Positions 16,427 through 25,259 of a DNA stretch of 64,000 nucleotides are shown here, one piece after another (positions within the stretch are counted from its first letter, which is position 1; each line of letters begins with the position of its first letter). The translations under genes and the position numbers were made by a program. The notes beneath the pieces were generated by a model, which was not told where the DNA came from, did not search any database, and saw only the letters and a program-made list of their open reading frames with translations. Source of the DNA: Mycolicibacterium elephantis DSM 44368 (GTDB lineage: Bacteria; Actinomycetota; Actinomycetes; Mycobacteriales; Mycobacteriaceae); the NCBI RefSeq assembly GCF_004014805.1, contig NZ_ATDN01000018.1, positions 1 to 64,000 on the forward strand, written 5' to 3'.

Positions 16427-17710
16427 ATGTGGGATTTCTCAACTGATCTCGAGATCGAGAAGGATCTCGACTGGATCAGGGCGTTTGTCAAGGACGAAAT
16501 CGAACCGCTTGAGACGCTCGAGTTGGACGACGCCGCAATGGCCAGGGCGATGGAACCGCTCAAACGCGAGGTAAAGGACCGCGGGTTATGGGCGGCGCAT
16601 CTGCCGCCGGAACTGGGTGGTCAGGGTTTTGGGCAGGTCCGGCTGGCGTTGATCCATGAGGTGCTCGGTCGTTCGCACCTCGCCCCGATCGTATTCGGCA
16701 ATCAAGCACCCGATTCCGGTAACGCCGAACTGCTGGCGGTGGCGGCCACCGCCGAGCAGAAGGCGGCATGGCTAGATCCGTTGCTAGCCGGTGCGATCCG
16801 CAGCTGTTACGCGATGACAGAGCCGGGCGCCGGGGCGGATCCCACCATGCAGACCACCACCGCCCGGCTTGATGGTGACGAGTGGGTGCTCAACGGCCGC
16901 AAGTGGTTTGCCTCCAATGCCTCTATCGCCGATATCTTCATCGTGATGGCCGTCACCGATCCGGAGGCGGCCAGACATCAGCGGGCGTCGATGATCCTGG
17001 TGCCCGCGGGCACCCCGGGAATGATCGTCGAGCGCGACATCCCGACGATGGAACACCCGTATGAACGCCCGCCCGCATATGGCAACCACTCCGAGGTGGT
17101 CTTCGACGGTGCGCGGGTACCGGCTACAAACCTGCTCGGCGAGCGTGGCCGCGGCTTCGCCCTTGCCCAGACCAGGCTCGGACCCGGCCGCATCCACCAC
17201 TGCATGCGGTGGTTGGGGCAGAGCGAGCGCGCGCTGGAAATGCTTTGCGAACGCGCAGTTTCGCGCACCATGCACGGATCGTTGCTCTCCGAAAAGCAGA
17301 TGATTCAGGACTGGGTGGCCGAATCGGTGGCAGAACGTCAGGCTGCACGGCTGATGACCCTGCACGCGGCGTGGAAGATCGATACCGAAGGCGTCCGGGG
17401 GGCGCTCACCGAGATCGCGATGATCAAGTTCTGGGGCGCCCGGGTGCTCTACAACGTGATCGACCGTGCCATTCAGGTGCACGGCTCGCTGGGGTACAGC
17501 TCCGATCTGCCGCTGGAGTTCATGTACCGCCAGGCGCGGGCCGCGCGTTTGTATGACGGACCCGACGAGGTGCACAAGGTAACCGTGGCCCGGCGCACGT
17601 TGCGCCAGTTCGAGCCGCGTGAGGTACCCACCGAGCATGTCCCGACCCGGCGTGTCGCGGCGCGCGAGCGGTTCGCCGCGCTACTCGACGCGGCCGCGGC
17701 GAACGCCTGA
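16427..17710 (+). CDS. Acyl-CoA dehydrogenase of the ACAD11/LvaC type
   Basis: This 427-residue ACAD is longer than the six paired FadEs and has SCYAMTEPGAGADPTMQTT, VLNGRKWFASNAS and the C-terminal RLYDGPDEVHKVTVARRTL. DGPDEVH is typical of ACAD10/11 and LvaC-like proteins and replaces the YEGT motif of chain-length dehydrogenases. It lies 18 bp after the kinase gene with an AGAAAGAAGG ribosome site. The two are probably one functional unit acting on hydroxyacyl-CoAs. A bidirectional terminator follows. Confidence 0.82.
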   Translation: MWDFSTDLEIEKDLDWIRAFVKDEIEPLETLELDDAAMARAMEPLKREVKDRGLWAAHLPPELGGQGFGQVRLALIHEVLGRSHLAPIVFGNQAPDSGNAELLAVAATAEQKAAWLDPLLAGAIRSCYAMTEPGAGADPTMQTTTARLDGDEWVLNGRKWFASNASIADIFIVMAVTDPEAARHQRASMILVPAGTPGMIVERDIPTMEHPYERPPAYGNHSEVVFDGARVPATNLLGERGRGFALAQTRLGPGRIHHCMRWLGQSERALEMLCERAVSRTMHGSLLSEKQMIQDWVAESVAERQAARLMTLHAAWKIDTEGVRGALTEIAMIKFWGARVLYNVIDRAIQVHGSLGYSSDLPLEFMYRQARAARLYDGPDEVHKVTVARRTLRQFEPREVPTEHVPTRRVAARERFAALLDAAAANA

Positions 17711-17728
17711 CGAGCCACAACAAACAGT

Positions 17729-17762
17729 AGAGCCGCCCCGGGCTCGGCCCGGGGGCGGCTCT
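17729..17762. terminator. Bidirectional hairpin between convergent genes
   Basis: A strong GC stem (AGAGCCGCCCC... paired with ...GGGGCGGCTCT) lies between the plus-strand ACAD and the minus-strand crotonase, close to both stop codons. There is no long T-tract, as usual in mycobacteria. Confidence 0.65.
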
Positions 17763-17782
17763 GCTGTCCAACCGCTGGTGGG

Positions 17783-18571
17783 TCAGCGAGCCTGCCAGAC
17801 GGGTGCGCGCTTTTCGGCGAACGCCCGAGCGCCTTCGGCGGCGTCGGCCGAGGCGCGCACGGGTGCAACGATCTCCTCCTGGCGTGAAAAGAGTTCCGGT
17901 TCGGACCAGTCGACGGACTCGGTGACGACACGCTTGGACGCCCGGGTGGCGAGCGGGCCGTTGGCAGCGACGACGGCGGCCAGTTCGCGGGCCGCGGCAC
18001 CGGCTTTCCCCGGCGCGGTCAGCAGGTTGACCAGACCTAGCTGGGCGGCGCGGGCAGCATCGATCGGTGCGCCGGTCAGGATCAGCTCCATCGCCAGATG
18101 ATGGGGGATCCGGCGTGGCAGTCGCACCAGCCCGCCGCCATTGGCGGTGAGTCCGCGGGTGACTTCCGGCAGGCCGAATCGGGCCGCCTCGGACGCCACG
18201 ATCAGGTCGCACGCCAGCACGATCTCGAAACCGCCGCCGACAGCGGGTCCGTCGACCGCAGCGATCAACGGCTTTTCCGCCGGCTGTTTGACGATGCCGG
18301 CGAACCCGCGCGGTTCCGGCCGCGGCACCTCACCGCGCGCGAACGCCTTGAGGTCCATGCCCGCGCAGAACGACGGTCCGTTGGCGGTGATCACCCCCAC
18401 GCGCAATTCCGGATCTCCATCGAGCCGATCCAGTGCCGCCGAGATTTGCTGAGCCATATCGAGATTGACAGCGTTGCGCGACTCCGGCCGGTTCAGGGTG
18501 ATGATGAGAATGCCATCGTCGGCCGTGACGAGCACCGGATCGGCTGCCGGGGCGGTGCGATCCGCACTCAT
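17783..18571 (-). CDS. Enoyl-CoA hydratase (crotonase)
   Basis: This 262-residue crotonase has both conserved glutamates: GGGFEIVLACDL and GLPEVTRGLTANGG. The oxyanion loop SFCAGMDL is also present. It should hydrate a 2-enoyl-CoA to the 3-hydroxyacyl-CoA. It overlaps the upstream SDR by 4 bp, so the SDR-crotonase pair can perform hydration and 3-hydroxy oxidation in one operon controlled from the operator at 19403. Confidence 0.86.
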   Translation of the reverse strand: MSADRTAPAADPVLVTADDGILIITLNRPESRNAVNLDMAQQISAALDRLDGDPELRVGVITANGPSFCAGMDLKAFARGEVPRPEPRGFAGIVKQPAEKPLIAAVDGPAVGGGFEIVLACDLIVASEAARFGLPEVTRGLTANGGGLVRLPRRIPHHLAMELILTGAPIDAARAAQLGLVNLLTAPGKAGAAARELAAVVAANGPLATRASKRVVTESVDWSEPELFSRQEEIVAPVRASADAAEGARAFAEKRAPVWQAR

Positions 18572-19341
18572 CGGGGCGCCATCCGGATCGCACCATCGAG
18601 CCGGATGGTTTCGCCGTTGAGCATGTCGTTCTCGACGATATGCATTGCCAGAGCGGCGAACTCGGACGGATCACCCAACCGGCGGGGGTGCGGGACGGCC
18701 GCTGCCAGCGACGCCCGGGCGGCGTCCGGGACTCGCGCCAGCAGCGGGGTGTCGAAGATGCCGGGTGCGATGGTGCACACCCGGATCTGCTTCGAGGCCA
18801 GGTCGCGGGCGGCCACCACGGTCATGCCGACGATGCCGGCCTTCGAGGAGGCGTAGGCGGTCTGACCGATCTGGCCCTCCCAGGCGGCGACCGAAGCGGT
18901 CAGAACGCACACCCCGCGGTCGCCGTGTTCGGACCGCTGCGGTTCGTTTCGAGCCATCGCCGCGGCAACAAGGCGCAACGTGTTGAAGGTGCCGACCAGG
19001 TTGATGCTGACGGTATCGACATAGTCCTCCAGGGAGCCGGGCTCGCCGGCACGGTCGAGCACCCGCACCGGCCCACCGCGTCCCGCGCAATGGACCAGGG
19101 TGCGCAGCGGCGCGAGATCCACAGCGGTGTCCACCGCCGCCTGGACCTGCTCGGCGTCGGTGACGTCGGCCGCGACGAAGGTGGACTTTCCGCCAAGCTC
19201 GCCCGCCACAGCTGCGGCCGCGCTGGTGGGCAGGTCGACTATCACGACGTGCGCGCCGGCCTCTGCGAGTCGCTGAGCGCTCGCCCTTCCCAGACCGGAC
19301 GCGCCCCCGGTGACGATGGCGCTGGAGCCTTCGATGTGCAT
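18568..19341 (-). CDS. SDR, 3-hydroxyacyl-CoA dehydrogenase type II (HSD10)-like
   Basis: This 257-residue SDR resembles HSD17B10-type 3-hydroxyacyl-CoA dehydrogenases. The N-terminus [21 protein letters not shown] holds TGxxxGxG, the catalytic motif is YASSK, and the C-terminal [15 protein letters not shown] matches that group. The usual NNAG motif reads HCAGRGG. The start is supported by AAGGAGAG upstream of ATG 19341. The operator at 19403-19418 lies in its promoter. Confidence 0.82.
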   Translation of the reverse strand: MHIEGSSAIVTGGASGLGRASAQRLAEAGAHVVIVDLPTSAAAAVAGELGGKSTFVAADVTDAEQVQAAVDTAVDLAPLRTLVHCAGRGGPVRVLDRAGEPGSLEDYVDTVSINLVGTFNTLRLVAAAMARNEPQRSEHGDRGVCVLTASVAAWEGQIGQTAYASSKAGIVGMTVVAARDLASKQIRVCTIAPGIFDTPLLARVPDAARASLAAAVPHPRRLGDPSEFAALAMHIVENDMLNGETIRLDGAIRMAPR

Positions 19342-19402
19342 TTTGGTTCTCTCCTTCTGTGTGGTGCGCTCTACGCATTGATTCAGCCGACAGCACTATG
19401 AA

Positions 19403-19418
19403 CCTACTGAGTAGTATG
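19403..19418. promoter_or_regulatory. Operator 3 of the island regulon
   Basis: CCTACTGAGTAGTATG, identical to operator 1b, lies 62 bp upstream of the minus-strand SDR-crotonase operon and in the intergenic region after the TetR gene. Confidence 0.75.
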
Positions 19419-19523
19419 TCATGCAGACTCGTCCGCCCACACAACGAGGCTGCCCGGACCCTAGGGTGCGGGATGGCTACCGCGGATGCGGGATGGTTAC
19501 CGCGGACGGCGGCTAAACCTCGG

Positions 19524-20159
19524 CTAAACCCCGTCGGGTGTGCGTGGAGCGAGGCCGTTGATGACGAACTCGGCGAGCGAGGAGGCGATGGTGCGCTTCT
19601 CCTCCTCGGTGCGCGCGGTTCGCGGGCTATACCACATGCTCATCCAGTTCAGGGTGCCGAGCACGGCCTTGGCCATCAGGTCGGAGTCTTTGGCCCCGAA
19701 CTCGCCGGATTTCATCCCCTCGGCGATGACTTGCTCGAACTGCGATTCGTATTTGCGTCGCAGCTCGAGGATTTCGTTGATGTCTCGCTGACGCGTGCGA
19801 CCCTCGCTCGCCAGGCTCATCTCGAGGTGTCGAGCGGCAAGCCCCATGAAAGTTGGCTCGGACATCATCAGCATGGCGTGTGCCTCCGCCATTTTGCGTA
19901 ACTTGCCGGTCGCGGATGTCTCGCCCGCCACCGCTTCATCGATGGCGCGAAACGAGAGCTCGATCGCGCGCTTGTGGATGCCGACGAAGATCTCGCCCTT
20001 AGTACGGAAGTAGTGATAGACGCGGCCTTTGGTCGCGTTGAGCCGATCGGCGATGTCGTCGATGGAGGTGGCGGCGTAGCCGCGGGCGGTGAATGCATCG
20101 GCGGCGGCGATCAACACTTCGTTCCGACTGGCGATCTGTCGGGCGGTCAGCTGGCGCAT
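19524..20159 (-). CDS. TetR-family repressor, likely master regulator of the block
   Basis: This 211-residue TetR protein has a clear N-terminal helix-turn-helix (ATSIDDIADRLNATKGRVYHYF) and a ligand-binding C-domain. It is not closely recognisable as KstR or KstR2. ATG 20159 was chosen because an AAGGGAG site precedes it and the HTH then begins at about residue 33, normal for TetR proteins; an upstream in-frame extension to 20363 looks non-coding. An operator at 20224-20239 lies in its own promoter, suggesting autoregulation. It is the only regulator encoded in the block, so it is the natural candidate to bind the nine repeated operators. Confidence 0.8.
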   Translation of the reverse strand: MRQLTARQIASRNEVLIAAADAFTARGYAATSIDDIADRLNATKGRVYHYFRTKGEIFVGIHKRAIELSFRAIDEAVAGETSATGKLRKMAEAHAMLMMSEPTFMGLAARHLEMSLASEGRTRQRDINEILELRRKYESQFEQVIAEGMKSGEFGAKDSDLMAKAVLGTLNWMSMWYSPRTARTEEEKRTIASSLAEFVINGLAPRTPDGV

Positions 20160-20223
20160 CAGAACCCAGCGCTCCCTTCGGGGTCGATGGTTCGGAGCAC
20201 GTAAATCGTGCCAAAGTAATGAG

Positions 20224-20239
20224 CTACTACTGGGTAGGT
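20224..20239. promoter_or_regulatory. Operator 4 of the island regulon, before the TetR gene
   Basis: CTACTACTGGGTAGGT matches the reverse complement of the consensus (about CCTACCCAGTAGTAG). It lies 65 bp upstream of the TetR start and would allow autoregulation. Confidence 0.65.
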
Positions 20240-20360
20240 GCCTGATCACTGTACCGCCTGGCTGGGCACTTGGGCTGGAGGACTTGATGTGACCTAGCCC
20301 GTGGCGCGGTCGAAAGGTGGCGGGTGTTGCGGGTGGGCGCCGGGATGAACACCTCAGCAT

Positions 20361-20376
20361 CATACTTGGTAGTATG
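20361..20376. promoter_or_regulatory. Operator 5 of the island regulon, most symmetric copy
   Basis: CATACTTGGTAGTATG has perfect 6-bp arms (CATACT/AGTATG). It overlaps a TAGTAT -10-like element 42 bp before the SDR gene at 20418. Confidence 0.75.
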
Positions 20377-20417
20377 CATCTGCGACCTCGGCGCAGAGGT
20401 CACGGAAGGAGCGACAC

Positions 20418-21287
20418 ATGACAGGTCGGGTGCAGGGCAAGGTTGCCTTTATCACCGGAGCCGGGCACGGGCAGGGGCGCTCGCATGCGGTGCGACTGGC
20501 CGAAGAAGGCGCCGACATCGTGCTCGTCGACGCATGCACGACGATCAACGAGGCGGTCACCTATCCGATGGCCACCACCGAAGAACTGGAATACACGGCC
20601 AAGCTGGTCGAGAAGACCGGTCGCCGGGTACAGAGCCACGTGGCCGACGTCCGCGACTTCCAGGCGCTGAAGGCGGCCGCCGACGCCGCGGTCTCCGAAT
20701 TCGGCGCGATTGACATCCTGTGCGCCAACGCCGGAATCATCTCCTGGCACTGGTCGTGGGAAATCCCCGAAGACGCCTGGGATGACATCATCGACGTCAA
20801 CCTCAAGGGCGTATGGAACAGCGCTCGCGCAGTGATCCCGCACATGATGAAGGGCCGCCGCGGCGGGTCGATCATCGCCACCAGTTCTGCCGGCGGTATT
20901 CGCGGCCTGCCGTACACCTCCCACTACTCGGCCAGCAAGTTCGGCGTGGTCGGGCTCGCCAAGGCGCTCGCGAATGAGTTGGGCCAGTACAACATTCGGG
21001 TCAACACCGTGCATCCCGGAACGGTGTTGGGCGAGGGCGACTTCGTCAGTTCGATGGGCACGCAGGACAAGGTGCCGTGGCAGTTCTTCGCTGACTTCCC
21101 CGAGTACGCTCCTAATCCCGGTCACATGCGCGATCCGCAAGCTGGCGAGGAGATGCGCCACGCCCCCCGCCCCGGCGTCCATCCCAACGCGATCTCCGAG
21201 GCGGTGCTGTGGCTGGCGTCGGATGCGGCCCAACACGTCACCGGCGTTGCACTTCCGGTCGATGACGGTCAGGTGAACCGGCAGTGA
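20418..21287 (+). CDS. Mycofactocin-coupled SDR (carveol dehydrogenase-like)
   Basis: This 289-residue SDR has the features of the mycofactocin-associated subfamily. These are GRVQGKVAFITGAGHGQGRSHAV at the start, a long insertion after the first beta-alpha unit, YSASK, and the tail HVTGVALPVDDGQVNRQ. Members hold a non-exchangeable NAD and pass electrons to mycofactocin. It would oxidise a secondary or terpenoid alcohol. The ribosome site GGAAGGAGCG precedes ATG 20418. It overlaps the aldehyde dehydrogenase gene by 4 bp, suggesting sequential alcohol and aldehyde oxidation. Mycofactocin genes are not in this window. Confidence 0.82.
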   Translation: MTGRVQGKVAFITGAGHGQGRSHAVRLAEEGADIVLVDACTTINEAVTYPMATTEELEYTAKLVEKTGRRVQSHVADVRDFQALKAAADAAVSEFGAIDILCANAGIISWHWSWEIPEDAWDDIIDVNLKGVWNSARAVIPHMMKGRRGGSIIATSSAGGIRGLPYTSHYSASKFGVVGLAKALANELGQYNIRVNTVHPGTVLGEGDFVSSMGTQDKVPWQFFADFPEYAPNPGHMRDPQAGEEMRHAPRPGVHPNAISEAVLWLASDAAQHVTGVALPVDDGQVNRQ

Positions 21288-22762
21288 CGCAGGGAGTTAA
21301 CGCGACCGACAACTCGCGTCCGCTGGTCTCCGAGATCTATCTGGGCACGCGATGGCTTGGCACCGGCTCCGGGGGCGTCCACCAGCACATCAATCCGGCC
21401 ACCGGTCGCCCGCAGGCCGATGTCCCGCTGGCCGGCCGCGCCGAGATCGACGAGGCGGTCGCGGTCGCGCAGACGGCTTTCCGGAAGTGGCGCCAGTGGC
21501 GGCCCGAAGACCGCCGCAGGCTCCTCACCCGCATCGCCGCGCGCATCCGCGAACACGAGGACGAACTCGCCGTCATGCAGGCGATGGAAAATGGCCTGCC
21601 GGTGTCGGCCGCCAAGGCGGTCTTGGTCCCGCACGGCGCGAACTGGTTCGAGAATGCGGCGGGTTGGGCCGACAAGCTCGAGGGCACGGTCGTCCCCACT
21701 GCGCCCGGGGAGACCATGGACCTGACCCTGATGGAACCCATCGGGGTCGTCGCGGTGATCCTGACCTGGAACGCCCCGATCGGTGGCTGGGGCATGTGCG
21801 TGGCCCCGCCGCTGGCCGCGGGCTGTTGCGTGATCCTCAAACCCTCCGAGCTCGCCCCGTTCACATCGACCTTCATCGCCCGGTTGTGCGAGGAGGAGGG
21901 TATGCCCCCGGGCGTCATCACCGTGTTGCCGGGCGGTCCGGAGGCGGGGGCGGCCCTGGTCGAACACCCCGGGGTCCGCAAGATCAGTTTCACCGGTGGC
22001 GGACCGACCGGTCGCCGCATCGCCGCGGCGTGCGGTGCGCAGCTCAAGCCGGTCCTGCTCGAACTCGGCGGTAAGTCCGCCAACATCGTTTTCCCGGACG
22101 CCGACCTGGCCAAGGCCGTCGAGACCGCGGCATCGGTCGTCTTCTCGGCGGGGCAGGCCTGTACCCTGCCGACGCGCGCCATTGTGCACGAGTCGATCTA
22201 CGACGAGTTCACCGCGATGCTGGCCGGAGCGCTGGCTCAGGTACAGGTCGGTGACCCGCTCGATCCGACGACGGCGATGGGACCGGTGATCAGTGCCGCG
22301 GCCAGCGACCGCATCCTCGGCATGGTGAACCATGCCACCCGCGACACTGGCGCTGAATTATTGGCCGGCGGCAACCGCAAGGGCGACGAGCTCGCGGCTG
22401 GGTACTTCATCGAGCCCACCCTGCTGGGCAACGTCGCCCCGGACAGCGAGGTCGCTCAGGATGAGGTGTTCGGTCCGGTGACCGCAGCCATCCGGTTCTC
22501 CGACGAAGACGAGGCGGTGGCCGTCGCCAACGGCACCCCCTACGGTCTGGCCGGATACCTGCACACCCGCGACCTGGCCCGCGCCCTGCGCGTGGCGTCC
22601 GCACTCGAATCCGGCACCGTGGCCGTCAACGGCGCTGGTGCGCCGGCCGGTCCGGGCGCACCGTTCGGCGGGGTGAAGGAGAGCGGGTACGGCCGGGAAG
22701 GGGGCAGGCTGGGCGTTGCGGAATTCCTCCAGCACAAGACCGTGTCGATTGCACTGTCCTGA
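21284..22762 (+). CDS. NAD-dependent aldehyde dehydrogenase
   Basis: This 492-residue ALDH has the whole catalytic set: LTWNAP near residue 163, ELGGKSANIVF with the general-base Glu, and the nucleophile in SAGQACTLPTR. The late region EVFGPVTAAIRF and the end PFGGVKESGYGREGG are normal. It starts at GTG 21284, overlapping the SDR stop. It should convert the aldehyde produced upstream to an acid, which an acyl-CoA ligase of the block can then activate. Confidence 0.87.
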   Translation: MTQGVNATDNSRPLVSEIYLGTRWLGTGSGGVHQHINPATGRPQADVPLAGRAEIDEAVAVAQTAFRKWRQWRPEDRRRLLTRIAARIREHEDELAVMQAMENGLPVSAAKAVLVPHGANWFENAAGWADKLEGTVVPTAPGETMDLTLMEPIGVVAVILTWNAPIGGWGMCVAPPLAAGCCVILKPSELAPFTSTFIARLCEEEGMPPGVITVLPGGPEAGAALVEHPGVRKISFTGGGPTGRRIAAACGAQLKPVLLELGGKSANIVFPDADLAKAVETAASVVFSAGQACTLPTRAIVHESIYDEFTAMLAGALAQVQVGDPLDPTTAMGPVISAAASDRILGMVNHATRDTGAELLAGGNRKGDELAAGYFIEPTLLGNVAPDSEVAQDEVFGPVTAAIRFSDEDEAVAVANGTPYGLAGYLHTRDLARALRVASALESGTVAVNGAGAPAGPGAPFGGVKESGYGREGGRLGVAEFLQHKTVSIALS

Positions 22763-22772
22763 TTCCGCATGC

Positions 22773-22813
22773 GCGGCCCCGCCAGGGACAACGACGTTTA
22801 TGGCGGGGGCCGC
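22773..22813. terminator. GC-rich hairpin between aldehyde dehydrogenase and LLM genes
   Basis: The arms GCGGCCCCGCCA (22773-22784) and TGGCGGGGGCCGC (22801-22813) can form a long stem just after the aldehyde dehydrogenase gene. There is no T-tract; it may terminate or attenuate transcription into the next gene. Confidence 0.5.
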
Positions 22814-22830
22814 CCCTTCCTGGAGAAGCG

Positions 22831-23808
22831 ATGACCCAAACATGCTCTGCCGCCGCGTCTTTGACCGTCGGCCTGGCGTTGCAGCTCACCGACCAGTCGA
22901 TCGGCCCGGCCGACGCCGCTCGCGAGGCAGAGCAGCGCGGGTTCGGCTCGATCTGGATCGGCGAGCACACTCATCTGCCGACCGACACCGTGCACCGTTA
23001 CACCCAGGGCCGGTTCAGTGGACACAGCCGACCCGAGGGCCACGTCCCAGAGGTCTACAAGCGGTTCATCGACCCGTACATCGGCCTTACCGCGGCCGCT
23101 GCCGCCACGACCAGTTTGCGGTTGGGGACCCTGGTTGCGTTACCCGCAGAACACAACCCGCTGATCCTGTCGAAGGTGATCAGCACCCTCGACATGGTGT
23201 CCGGCGGCCGTTTCGAATGGGGGATCGGGTTTGGCTGGAACCCCCTCGAAACCGCGAACAACGGCGTCGCCTTCGCCGACCGCCGCGCAGTATTGCGGGA
23301 GAAAGTCCTCGCGATGCGGCGGCTGTGGACCGAGGAGGTTGCGTCATTCGACGGCACGCACGTCCAGTTCGGCCCCACATGGTCTTGGCCGAAGCCGATG
23401 CGCCCACCGGCGGTGCTGCTCGGGGCGAAGCTCACCGCGTCGAACATCCGGTTCATTGTCGAGTTCGCTGACGGCTGCCTTCCCGTTCGAGCTATGGGCG
23501 AGCAGACGCTGGCCGAGGACCTCGATCGGCTCCGGTGTGAGTGGGAGGCGGCCGGCCGGGAGCCCGGGGCGCTGTCGGTAAGCCTGGTGGAGGCGACGGG
23601 GCTGGCCGGGGGGCGGCGCTCCCTCGACAACTTCCGCAGCGGGCTGCCCTCGGCGGGGACGGTCGAGCGCTACCGCTCGCTCGGCGTCGGGCGATTGCTG
23701 CTCGGCGTGCCTACCGGGGACCTCGACACGTACCGTCGCGCGCTCGACGCGATTGTGGCGGCGCGGCGGGACTGGCCCGTCACCTCGGCGGCCTACCCGA
23801 TCGGTTGA
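22831..23808 (+). CDS. LLM-class (probably F420-dependent) oxidoreductase
   Basis: This 325-residue luciferase-like TIM-barrel protein has GFGSIWIGEHTHLP, LRLGTLVALPAEHNPLILSK and the FEWGIGFGWNPLE segment typical of F420-dependent mycobacterial LLM proteins. It would oxidise or reduce a carbonyl or hydroxyl group using F420, or FMN in other members. CTGGAGAAG precedes the ATG. The substrate is unknown. It stands alone between a hairpin and the operator region at 23901. Confidence 0.78.
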   Translation: MTQTCSAAASLTVGLALQLTDQSIGPADAAREAEQRGFGSIWIGEHTHLPTDTVHRYTQGRFSGHSRPEGHVPEVYKRFIDPYIGLTAAAAATTSLRLGTLVALPAEHNPLILSKVISTLDMVSGGRFEWGIGFGWNPLETANNGVAFADRRAVLREKVLAMRRLWTEEVASFDGTHVQFGPTWSWPKPMRPPAVLLGAKLTASNIRFIVEFADGCLPVRAMGEQTLAEDLDRLRCEWEAAGREPGALSVSLVEATGLAGGRRSLDNFRSGLPSAGTVERYRSLGVGRLLLGVPTGDLDTYRRALDAIVAARRDWPVTSAAYPIG

Positions 23809-23900
23809 CGGCGGTCCGACCGGAATCAAGCAATCTTTACACCAGTCCGCCACGTCATGGTTGACGTGAGGCAGCAAATACTAAAAAGCGAGTTGAGAAG

Positions 23901-23917
23901 ATACTACCGAGTATGAT
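23901..23917. promoter_or_regulatory. Operator 6 of the island regulon with TATGAT box
   Basis: ATACTACCGAGTATGAT reads, on the other strand, close to CATACTCGGTAGTATC. The 3' end forms TATGAT (23912-23917), a likely -10 box, 68 bp before the family III CoA-transferase gene. Confidence 0.7.
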
Positions 23918-23985
23918 ATTAATGATCGTATGGCTAAGTTATCGCGGGGGATCGGCGGGCTCTCGGTGAGTCTCGCGGACGAGCA

Positions 23986-25188
23986 ATGAGCCGGCTCCTG
24001 GAAGGCGTGCGCGTCCTGGAATGCGGCGTGCTGCTCAACTGCGACACCGTCGGCATGCGGCTCGCGGACATGGGGGCCGATGTGATCAAGATCGAGCAGC
24101 CACCCGTGGGTGACTATCTGCGCGACATCAACGGCGTCCTCGCCCCCCGCCGGAGCCCGGTGCACCTGCACGTCAACCGCGGTAAGCGGTCGATTGCGCT
24201 GGACCTCACCGATGGGAACGACCTTGGCACCTTCTGGCGTCTGCTGGATACCGCGGACGTCTTCGTCGACGGTCTGACCGCCGGTACCGCGGACCGGCTC
24301 GGGATCGGCTACGCCGTTCAGCGTGCTCGGAGACCGTCGATCGTCTACTGCCAGTACACCGGATTCGGTGCGAGCGGACCGTACAGCACGGTGCCGACCC
24401 ACGGTCAGATGATGGACGCGCTCGGCGCCGGTCAGCCCCGCGCGCTCGACGTGGACGGCTTCATGGGCCCACTCACCACTGGCGGGCCCAACGGGCGCTC
24501 CGGCGGTGAAGGCACCGCGGCCGGCGCGATGTACGCGACGACTCACATCCTGGCCGGGATCATCCAGCGGGAGCGGACGGGGGAGGGCTGCTATATCGAC
24601 GTGGCCGCTAGCGACGCCGTCGTCGCCCAGGCGTGGGGCACCGTCGCGAGCGCGCTCAACGCGCACCGGGTGATCGACCCGGAGAACGTTCCCGAACAGC
24701 AGCAGGCGGTGTACCGCGGCGCGAAGTACCAGTTCTACGAGACCGCGGATGAGTTGGTGGTGCTGTTCTGTGCCATCGAGCACAGGTTCTGGGACGCCTT
24801 CTGTCGAGCGACCGGCCGAGTCGACCTGCTTCCCCGAAAAAACGAATCCACGCCAGTCGATTTCGGTCCTGACGAGCAGTTGCGGCGCGATCTGCAGGAC
24901 CTGTTCCGGACCCGGACCCAAGCCGAGTGGATGGAAATCGCAGTGGCACAGCGGATTCCAATTGGTCCAGCTCCGCGCGATTTCGACGAGATGCGCCGCG
25001 ACCCGCACGTCGCGCATCGGGGAATTGTGTTCGAGGCGGTCGACCCGGTTGCTGGCCCGTTCACCTGCACCGGGGAGGGCGCGATCGTGGCCGGACAACC
25101 GTTTGTCGCTGCCCCTGCCCCCGCCTACGACCAGCACGGTGACGAGATCCGCCGGGAACTCGACAGTGTGGAAGTCTCCACGCGGTGA
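23986..25188 (+). CDS. CaiB/BaiF family III CoA-transferase or 2-methylacyl-CoA racemase
   Basis: This 400-residue protein starts with LLEGVRVLECGVLLNCDTVGMRLADMGADVIKIE, which identifies family III. It continues with VNRGKRSIALDL, a GGEGTAAGAMYAT segment and QRERTGEGCYIDVAASD. In the family the catalytic Asp usually precedes the G(A/L)YA helix. Here that region has Glu or Thr instead, so the catalytic residue is unclear. It could transfer CoA between acids or epimerise a 2-methyl-branched acyl-CoA, a step needed for isoprenoid side chains. It begins the unit controlled by operator 6. Confidence 0.8.
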   Translation: MSRLLEGVRVLECGVLLNCDTVGMRLADMGADVIKIEQPPVGDYLRDINGVLAPRRSPVHLHVNRGKRSIALDLTDGNDLGTFWRLLDTADVFVDGLTAGTADRLGIGYAVQRARRPSIVYCQYTGFGASGPYSTVPTHGQMMDALGAGQPRALDVDGFMGPLTTGGPNGRSGGEGTAAGAMYATTHILAGIIQRERTGEGCYIDVAASDAVVAQAWGTVASALNAHRVIDPENVPEQQQAVYRGAKYQFYETADELVVLFCAIEHRFWDAFCRATGRVDLLPRKNESTPVDFGPDEQLRRDLQDLFRTRTQAEWMEIAVAQRIPIGPAPRDFDEMRRDPHVAHRGIVFEAVDPVAGPFTCTGEGAIVAGQPFVAAPAPAYDQHGDEIRRELDSVEVSTR

Positions 25189-25214
25189 TGTCCACCGCCA
25201 GAAAGGAGTGCAAG

Positions 25215-25259
25215 ATGATGTTGCGCCGAAACGATATGACTCGAACGGCGGTGGGGTGA
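25215..25259 (+). CDS. Possible 14-codon leader ORF coupled to the Rieske gene
   Basis: ATG ATG at 25215-25220 follows a strong AGAAAGGAG ribosome site. It opens a short frame ending at TGA 25257-25259, which overlaps the ATG of the Rieske gene (TGATG). The Rieske start itself has no good ribosome site. The small frame may exist mainly to couple translation. The peptide resembles nothing I know and may not be functional. Confidence 0.35.
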   Translation: MMLRRNDMTRTAVG

